Source: Thiobacillus sp. (GTDB lineage: Bacteria; Pseudomonadota; Gammaproteobacteria; Burkholderiales; Thiobacillaceae). Taken from it: a DNA stretch of 11,556 nucleotides. The stretch spans positions 1 through 11,556 of the forward strand of contig JADMKH010000147.1 of assembly GCA_018780025.1 (NCBI GenBank), given 5' to 3'. Under the pieces are notes generated by a model. That model did no database searches. It was not told where the DNA came from and worked only from the letters and a program-made list of their open reading frames with translations. Below are positions 6,854 through 11,556 of this stretch, piece after piece (the first letter of the stretch is position 1; every line of letters begins with the position of its first letter). Made by a program: the position numbers and the translations under genes.

Positions 6854-8572
6854 GTTGAGACGATTCAACAACCCCGCTGTTTTGTCCGGATCGGTGTTTT
6901 TCAGCAGGCGCTGCATCGTCGGCGACAACTCTTCCAGATGCGACTTCAGGATCTGCTGCTTGACCTGCAGCAGGCTGGCGGGCTGCATTGAAAACGATCT
7001 CAAACCCAGCGCCAGCAGGAGCCGCGTCAGCAAAGGATCGCCTGCCATCTCGCCGCAAACGGACACCGGCTTGCCCAGTTTGGCACCGGCACGAATGGTG
7101 TGCTGAATCAGGTGGAGCACTGCTGGATGCAGCGGATCGTACAGGTGCGCGACGCTGTCATCGGCACGGTCGATCGCAAGCGTGTACTGGATCAGGTCAT
7201 TGGTTCCTATCGACAGGAAATCCAGCTGTTCGGCAAAGAAACCGGCCGAGAGCGCGGCTGCAGGCACTTCAATCATGCCGCCGACAGGGAGGGTTTCGTC
7301 AAATTTCAGCCCGTCTTTCCGCAAGGAAGCGCGGGCCTCCTCGATGCGCAGCAGGGTTTGCCTAAGCTCGTTGAAACTGACCAGCATGGGGATCAGCATA
7401 CGGATCTGACCATGTTGCGATGCCCGTAAAATTGCGCGTAGCTGCGTGTGAAACAACCCGGGTTCGGCCAGACACAAGCGGATTGCGCGCAGGCCCAGCG
7501 CAGGGTTGTCGGCTACGGTATGACCCCACGGCGCCTGTTTGTCTGCTCCCAGATCGAGGGTCCGGATGGTGACCGGTTTGCCATTCAGGGCTTCGGCCAC
7601 TGCTTTGTAGGATTCGTATTGTTCGTCTTCGCCGGGCAGGTCATCGCGGTTCAAAAACAGGAACTCGCTGCGGAACAAACCCACGCCGTGTGCCCCCGCC
7701 GTTTTCACCGCATCCACATCCTGCAGCAACTCGATATTCGCCATCAGTTCGATCGGGGTGCCATCGAGCGTGGCGGATTTGCTGGTTTTCAGCCGCTTCA
7801 GCTTGTCGGTGTCGATGCGCCACTGGTTCTGCCGCAACCGGTATTCGGTCAGAACCGACTCGTCCGGATTGACGATCACCACGCCATCGCGGCCATCGAC
7901 AATCAACAGGTCGTGGTCGCGAATCAACCCCCGCGCATTGTGCAAGGCCATGACTGACGGCATCGCCATGCCGCGCGCCAGAATCGCAGTGTGGGAGGTG
8001 GAGCCGCCGAGATCGGTGATGAAGGCGGCGAAGTGCACGTTCTTGAACAACACCATGTCGGCAGGCGACAGTTCGTGCGCGACCAGAATGCGCTCGATAT
8101 CGAAGTCGATATCGAGCGGCAAGTGGCTGGGATGGCCGGTCAATACCTTGAGTACGCGCTGCACAACCTGCACGACATCTTCCTGGCGGCTACGCAAATA
8201 GGCGTCGTCGATTTCCTCGAAGCGTGCCACCAGTGCGTCCATCTGTTGCGCCAGCGCCCACTCGGCGTTGCATTGCGTTTCACGGATCAGGCGCTTGGGT
8301 TCTTCGGCGATCATCGAATCGCCAAGAAACATCAGATGCATATCCAGAAACACCGACAGTTCTGCGGGTGCATTGGGCGGGATATGGCTACGCAAGATTT
8401 CGAGTTCGGCCCGTGTGGTCTGGATCGCGTCTTCAAAACGCGCGAGCTCTTCCTTGATGTATTTGCGTTCGAGCATGTACTGCGGCACTTCGACCCGCGC
8501 GCTGGAAGCCAGATGCGCATAGCCGATGGCGATGCCGCCCGAAACGCCAATTCCATGCAGGGAAAAACTCAC
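6848..8572 (-). CDS. ptsI: PTS enzyme I (phosphoenolpyruvate-protein phosphotransferase)
   Basis: A 574-residue cytosolic enzyme that takes phosphate from phosphoenolpyruvate onto a histidine and passes it to HPr. The N-terminal HPr-binding and swivelling His domains contain LGGSTSHTAILARGMAMPSV with active His194. The C-terminal PEP-binding barrel shows GVGLFRSEFLFL (296-307), RTLDLGADK (337-345), GGMIEVPAAAL (431-441), LSIGTNDLIQYTLAIDR (453-469) and the catalytic Cys506 in VCGEMAGDP. All catalytic residues are present and the length is normal. The start is GTG at 8572, overlapping the ptsH stop as GTGA, with a strong GGGGAGGA just upstream. It is the last gene of the minus-strand operon. 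No EIIB or EIIC gene is seen, which suggests regulatory phosphotransfer and not sugar import. Confidence 0.97.
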   Translation of the reverse strand: MSFSLHGIGVSGGIAIGYAHLASSARVEVPQYMLERKYIKEELARFEDAIQTTRAELEILRSHIPPNAPAELSVFLDMHLMFLGDSMIAEEPKRLIRETQCNAEWALAQQMDALVARFEEIDDAYLRSRQEDVVQVVQRVLKVLTGHPSHLPLDIDFDIERILVAHELSPADMVLFKNVHFAAFITDLGGSTSHTAILARGMAMPSVMALHNARGLIRDHDLLIVDGRDGVVIVNPDESVLTEYRLRQNQWRIDTDKLKRLKTSKSATLDGTPIELMANIELLQDVDAVKTAGAHGVGLFRSEFLFLNRDDLPGEDEQYESYKAVAEALNGKPVTIRTLDLGADKQAPWGHTVADNPALGLRAIRLCLAEPGLFHTQLRAILRASQHGQIRMLIPMLVSFNELRQTLLRIEEARASLRKDGLKFDETLPVGGMIEVPAAALSAGFFAEQLDFLSIGTNDLIQYTLAIDRADDSVAHLYDPLHPAVLHLIQHTIRAGAKLGKPVSVCGEMAGDPLLTRLLLALGLRSFSMQPASLLQVKQQILKSHLEELSPTMQRLLKNTDPDKTAGLLNRLNT

Positions 8573-8838
8573 AGTTCCTCCCCGAATCCGCTGGTGATCA
8601 ACCCGGCCAATGCGTCGATCGCTTCCTGTTCGTCTTCGCCATTGGTTTCCAGCGTGACAGTGCTGCCTTTGGCCGCAGCCAGCATCATCACCCCCATGAT
8701 GCTTTTGGCGTTGATGCGACGGCCATTGCGCGCCATGAACACATCGCTTTTAAAGCTGGAAGCCAACTGGGTCAACCTGGCCGAGGGGCGCGCATGCAGC
8801 CCCAGTTTGTTGATGATTTCAACGTCCCGTTGCTGCAT
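8569..8838 (-). CDS. ptsH: HPr, histidine-containing phosphocarrier protein of the PTS
   Basis: An 89-residue protein with the HPr fold. The active site is His15 in NKLGLHARPSARL, phosphorylated by enzyme I. Ser47 in RINAKSIMGVMML sits at the regulatory serine position that HPr kinase phosphorylates in species having HprK; whether this organism has it cannot be seen here. The start is ATG 8838, which gives the standard HPr length and the usual spacing to His15. The frame stays open 17 codons further upstream, but that part is the antisense-free overlap with the EIIA gene and is not HPr. It overlaps the EIIA gene by 20 nt and ptsI by 4 nt. Confidence 0.95.
   Translation of the reverse strand: MQQRDVEIINKLGLHARPSARLTQLASSFKSDVFMARNGRRINAKSIMGVMMLAAAKGSTVTLETNGEDEQEAIDALAGLITSGFGEEL
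8576..8583 (-). promoter_or_regulatory. Ribosome binding site fixing the GTG start of ptsI
   Basis: GGGGAGGA on the minus strand lies directly before the GTG at 8570-8572. It is the strongest Shine-Dalgarno match in the operon and settles a non-ATG start that would otherwise be doubtful. Confidence 0.65.
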
Positions 8839-9235
8839 GGCACATGGTCTCGGAAATATGGTTAATGCTGTTGCGCCCGCCTTCGACAATTTTTTCGATA
8901 AGCAGGGGCAGGGGCAGGGAATCGCGGTAGTTCAGCGCCTTGATCAGCATCGGCAGATTGACGCCGGAAATGCCTTCGATGTGGGCGGGTTCAAGCAGCC
9001 GGCACAAGGTATTGCTGGGGGTGGCGCCGTACACATCGGTCAGCACCAGGATGCCGTCGCCCTCGTCCAGCTCGGCCAGGCGCGATTGCAAGGCTTTCTG
9101 GCGCTCGTCCGGATCGGCATGGCCGATGAAATCCAGCGTGGCGAGTTTTTCCGGACGCTGGCCCAGCACGTGCGCAGCGCAGTCGACCAGACTGTCGGCG
9201 AGCGAACCGTGAGCGACGATGAGGATGCCTATCAT
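8819..9235 (-). CDS. Mannose-family PTS EIIA component (stand-alone)
   Basis: A 138-residue single-domain EIIA of the mannose/fructose family. The phosphoacceptor is His9 in ILIVAHGSLADSL, close to the N-terminus as in this family. Further marks are ILVLTDVYGATPSNT (62-76) with Asp67 near the active site, and SGVNLPMLIKAL (90-101). It lacks the linked EIIB domain of sugar-transporting ManX proteins. In betaproteobacteria this EIIA-HPr-EI trio is commonly found without a permease and is thought to signal carbon, nitrogen or phosphoenolpyruvate status. The ATG at 9235 has no strong ribosome site. It follows apbE after 29 nt and overlaps ptsH by 20 nt. Confidence 0.92.
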   Translation of the reverse strand: MIGILIVAHGSLADSLVDCAAHVLGQRPEKLATLDFIGHADPDERQKALQSRLAELDEGDGILVLTDVYGATPSNTLCRLLEPAHIEGISGVNLPMLIKALNYRDSLPLPLLIEKIVEGGRNSINHISETMCHAATGR

Positions 9236-9264
9236 TGGATAAAGGTCAGACTAAAAGCAGCATT

Positions 9265-10281
9265 CTAGCGAAGACGGGCCGTCATCGCAGGCGAGGCATG
9301 CATTTCGCCGTTGGCATCCACTGCGAGGTAGTCGGCGATGCCCAGACGGGCGGCGTGTTCCGCCAGATGCCCCGCGCCGTCGATGAACAGGGGTTTTGAT
9401 AACGCGTCCGAGCGCGTGCCGGCGCGTTTCCCCGCGACCAGAACCGTGACCGATCGCATGCCTGTTGCGGGCCTGCCGGTGCGCGGGTCGATCAAATGGC
9501 TGTAGCGCTGCCCGGATACTTCAAAATAGCGCTGGTAATCGCCCGATGTGCCGATCGCCTCGCCATCGAGCAAATCCAGCGTGGCCAGGGTGCCCGGCTT
9601 GCGCGGATGCTGGATGCCCACCCGCCAGGGGCGGTCGCCGTGCGTGCCCAGTGCGATCACATTGCCACCGATGTTGACCAGCGCGTTATGGATGCCCTGT
9701 GCTTTGAGAATGCGCACCGCTTCATCGAGGGCGACGCCCTTGGCGTAGCCGCCGAGGTCCAGTTGCACCGCCGGATTGTCGCTCCAAACGGTGTTGTGTT
9801 TGATATGCAGGTCACGCATGCGTGGGGCATTTTTCACCCAGTGTGCAATGGCGGCGGCATCCGGCACGCGTGGCTGGGGCGCATCGGTATGAAACCCCCA
9901 CAGCGCGATCAGGCCGCCAATGGCCGGATTGAACACATCGCCAGACTGGGTGGAGAGGGCTTGCGCATCGCGCAGCATTGCGGCCAGTTCGGCCGACACG
10001 GGGGCACGTTGCCGGTGGGCCAGAGCCGTGTTGAGGCGCGACAGATCACTGGGTTGCCACGCGTGCAGGGTGCGGTGCAGCGTATCGAAGCGCGCCAGCA
10101 CCGCAGTCAGCGCACGCTGGGCCTGCGCCTCGGGCGCGCCGTAGACACTGACTTCCACCAGGGTGCCGAAGACATAGGCCTGCTGCTGCACCAGGGGGGG
10201 AGGGCTGCACGCAAACAGCCCCCAAAGCAGTATCAGGCCGAGGCCGTACTGCGCTGGCCTGATCAGCGCGCTCAGCTTCAA
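9265..10281 (-). CDS. apbE: ApbE family FAD:protein FMN transferase, lipoprotein
   Basis: A 338-residue ApbE/Ftp-type enzyme, which moves FMN from FAD onto a Thr or Ser of target proteins such as NqrB/C, RnfD/G and related flavoproteins, in the periplasm. Residues 1-25 form a lipoprotein signal (MKLSALIRP, then GLGLILLWG) ending in LFAC, with lipid-carrying Cys25. Core marks are YVFGT (36-40), FNPAIGGLIALWGF (117-130), LDLGGYAKGVALD (174-186), NALVNIGGNVIALG (199-212) and SHLIDPRTGRPA (261-272). Near the C-terminus the usual metal-binding DAxST appears as SDALSKPLF, with Lys296 where Thr is typical. The frame is open for about 100 codons upstream, but that part lies over gshB. TTG at 10281, forming a TTGA overlap with the gshB stop, gives the proper signal peptide and length. 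No better start is present. Confidence 0.92.
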   Translation of the reverse strand: MKLSALIRPAQYGLGLILLWGLFACSPPPLVQQQAYVFGTLVEVSVYGAPEAQAQRALTAVLARFDTLHRTLHAWQPSDLSRLNTALAHRQRAPVSAELAAMLRDAQALSTQSGDVFNPAIGGLIALWGFHTDAPQPRVPDAAAIAHWVKNAPRMRDLHIKHNTVWSDNPAVQLDLGGYAKGVALDEAVRILKAQGIHNALVNIGGNVIALGTHGDRPWRVGIQHPRKPGTLATLDLLDGEAIGTSGDYQRYFEVSGQRYSHLIDPRTGRPATGMRSVTVLVAGKRAGTRSDALSKPLFIDGAGHLAEHAARLGIADYLAVDANGEMHASPAMTARLR

Positions 10282-11231
10282 ATGTGAATGCTGTTGGAAC
10301 AGCTGCGTTCGATGGCCGCGATGAATTGCGCAGCCACATCGTGGCCGCTTTGCGCGGTGATTTCCTGAAAGCCGGTTGGGCTGGTGACATTGATCTCGGT
10401 GAGGTGGTTGCCAATGACATCGAGCCCCGCCAGGAAGATGCCCTGTTCGCGGGCCCAGGGGGCGATGGTTTCGGCTATGACCCGGTCCCGGGCAGACAGG
10501 GGTTGCGCGCGGGCGGTTCCACCCGCAGCGAGGTTGCCGCGTGTTTCGCCTGCTTTGGGAATGCGTGCAAGCGCCCACGGCACCACCGTGCCATTGATCA
10601 GCAGGATGCGCTTGTCGCCTTCGCTGATGGCAGGCAGATAGCGCTGCGCCATGATGGCACGGTGACCGTGTTGGGTGAGGGTTTCCAGAATGGCGTTGCG
10701 GTTGGGGTCGGTCAAGGTCAGGCGGAAAATACCGCTGCCGCCCATTTCGGTGAGCGGTTTGACGATGATGTCGAGGTGTTCATCGAGAAACGTGTTGATG
10801 AGGGCCGCGTCAGCGCTTACCAGCGTTGGCGTGATGAAGCGCGGAAAGTTGAGGATCGCCAGTTTTTCGTTGAAGTCGCGTAAACATGATGGACGATTCA
10901 ATACCCGTGCGCCGTTGGCTTCGGCGACACTCAACAGATGCGTGGCGAGCAGATAGTCGGTGTCCACCGGCGGGTCGGTTCGCATCACCACGGCGTTGAA
11001 ATCTTTCAACGTGCAGATTTCAGCGTGGAGGATGGCATACCAGTCGTCGTCGTTGCGCACATCGAGCGCGGCGCAGGTGGCGCGCGCGAAACCATCCTGG
11101 ATAAACAGCTGGCGTGCTTCGGTGGCGAAGACGGCATGGCCGCGCGCCGCCGCCGCGCGCATCATCGCGACCGAGCTGTCCTTGTAGGGCTTGAGGCCTG
11201 TCAGCGGATCGACGACGAACAGCAGCTTCAT
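10278..11231 (-). CDS. gshB: Glutathione synthetase
   Basis: A 317-residue ATP-grasp enzyme joining gamma-glutamylcysteine and glycine with ATP to make glutathione. The N-terminal domain starts MKLLFVVDPL and holds MRTDPPVDTDYL (83-94), where the family usually has MRKDPP, and NRPSCLRDFNEKL (112-124). The ATP-grasp part shows IVKPLTEMGGSGIFR (156-170), EGDKRILLING (204-214), RIPKAGETRGNLAAGG (223-238) and the metal-binding end GLDVIGNHLTEINVTSPTGFQE (269-290). Length is normal. The ATG at 11231 overlaps the gshA stop as ATGA, so both glutathione genes are translationally coupled. Confidence 0.97.
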   Translation of the reverse strand: MKLLFVVDPLTGLKPYKDSSVAMMRAAAARGHAVFATEARQLFIQDGFARATCAALDVRNDDDWYAILHAEICTLKDFNAVVMRTDPPVDTDYLLATHLLSVAEANGARVLNRPSCLRDFNEKLAILNFPRFITPTLVSADAALINTFLDEHLDIIVKPLTEMGGSGIFRLTLTDPNRNAILETLTQHGHRAIMAQRYLPAISEGDKRILLINGTVVPWALARIPKAGETRGNLAAGGTARAQPLSARDRVIAETIAPWAREQGIFLAGLDVIGNHLTEINVTSPTGFQEITAQSGHDVAAQFIAAIERSCSNSIHI

Positions 11232-11556
11232 ACGGTGGCCAGTTCTTCTGTCTCGTGGTGCGTCTCGTCGAGCTCGATCGAAGCCGCCAGCATGGCCAGC
11301 CGCGCGATCACGCCATAGGCATAGAAACGGTTGGGGGTGGCATCGGGATTGGCGCTGCGGTCGGGCATCACGCAGGTATCGTCGAATGCCAGCGGCACGA
11401 AGTGCATGCCGGGGCTGTTGAGATTCTCGTCGGCGCCGCGTCCGGTATGCACGCGGTAGAAACCGCCGACGACAAAGTTGTCGAGCATGTAGACCACCGG
11501 TTCGGCGACCGCCTCGTTGATGCTCTCGAAGGTGTAGACGCCTTCCTGGATCAGCA
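11228..11556 (-). CDS. gshA: Glutamate-cysteine ligase, C-terminal part (gene continues beyond the window)
   Basis: The frame runs from the right edge to a TGA at 11228-11230 and shows the last 108 residues. It starts LIQEGVYTFESINEAVAEPV and contains FVVGGFYRVHTGRGADENLNSPGMHFVPLAF, then NRFYAYGVIARLAMLAASIELDE. This matches the glutamate-cysteine ligase type first described from Acidithiobacillus ferrooxidans and common in betaproteobacteria, distinct from the E. coli enzyme. It makes gamma-glutamylcysteine, the substrate for GshB encoded next. The promoter of the whole minus-strand operon must lie to the right of the window unless internal promoters exist. Confidence 0.92.
   Translation of the reverse strand, partial: LIQEGVYTFESINEAVAEPVVYMLDNFVVGGFYRVHTGRGADENLNSPGMHFVPLAFDDTCVMPDRSANPDATPNRFYAYGVIARLAMLAASIELDETHHETEELATV

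Noticed and set aside
8839..8889. Longer ptsH start adding 17 residues
   Set aside because: HPr proteins begin a few residues before the first strand and have His near position 15, which fits only the ATG at 8838.
7991..9268. A 425-codon open frame on the plus strand across ptsI, ptsH and the EIIA gene
   Set aside because: It lies antisense to three genes with unmistakable families, and its sequence shows no domain or signal. Long antisense frames are expected in GC-rich coding DNA.
10282..10578. N-terminal extension of apbE by about 99 codons
   Set aside because: This part overlaps gshB in another frame and would bury the lipoprotein signal inside the protein.

Overview
The window reads as a stretch of core chromosome from a GC-rich betaproteobacterium. 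The clues are the gshA-gshB pair with the Acidithiobacillus/betaproteobacterial type of glutamate-cysteine ligase, the permease-less PTS (mannose-type EIIA, HPr, EI), and the type IV pilus motor pair pilT-pilU next to yggS-proC-yggT. A member of Nitrosomonadales (Thiobacillus/Sulfuricella/Gallionella-like) is my best guess, from gene content only. I see no mobile element, tRNA, rRNA or CRISPR array, and genes are packed nearly end to end.

Layout: (1) 2-238, + strand, is the 3' end of an unrecognised gene. It converges on (2) the minus-strand pair pilT-pilU (2427 down to 246). pilU is intact. pilT carries one in-frame TAA at codon 209 while everything on both sides is well conserved. (3) An 85-bp AT-rich divergent spacer (2428-2512) separates pilT from (4) a tight plus-strand cluster: yggS, proC, yggT, yggU (DUF167) and a 634-residue soluble dynamin-like GTPase (2513-6816). 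(5) A strong hairpin without a U-tract lies between the convergent dynamin gene and ptsI. (6) From 11556 down to 6848 the minus strand carries gshA (partial), gshB, apbE, a mannose-family EIIA gene, ptsH and ptsI. They are joined by 4-nt ATGA/TTGA/GTGA overlaps, a 20-nt overlap and one 29-nt gap, so they look like one operon.

How the genes work together: PilT and PilU are the retraction ATPases of type IV pili. YggS handles pyridoxal phosphate homeostasis, ProC makes the last step of proline, and YggT is a small membrane protein; the dynamin-like protein rides behind them and may act at membranes. The minus-strand operon makes glutathione (GshA, GshB), attaches FMN to target flavoproteins (ApbE) and carries a phosphorelay EI -> HPr -> EIIA with no sugar permease in view, so it is probably regulatory.

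The most notable observation is the single-base nonsense codon in pilT. Also worth a look are the dynamin-like GTPase with an altered P-loop, and the ApbE with Lys where the family usually has its metal-binding Thr. No obviously new multi-gene system is visible.
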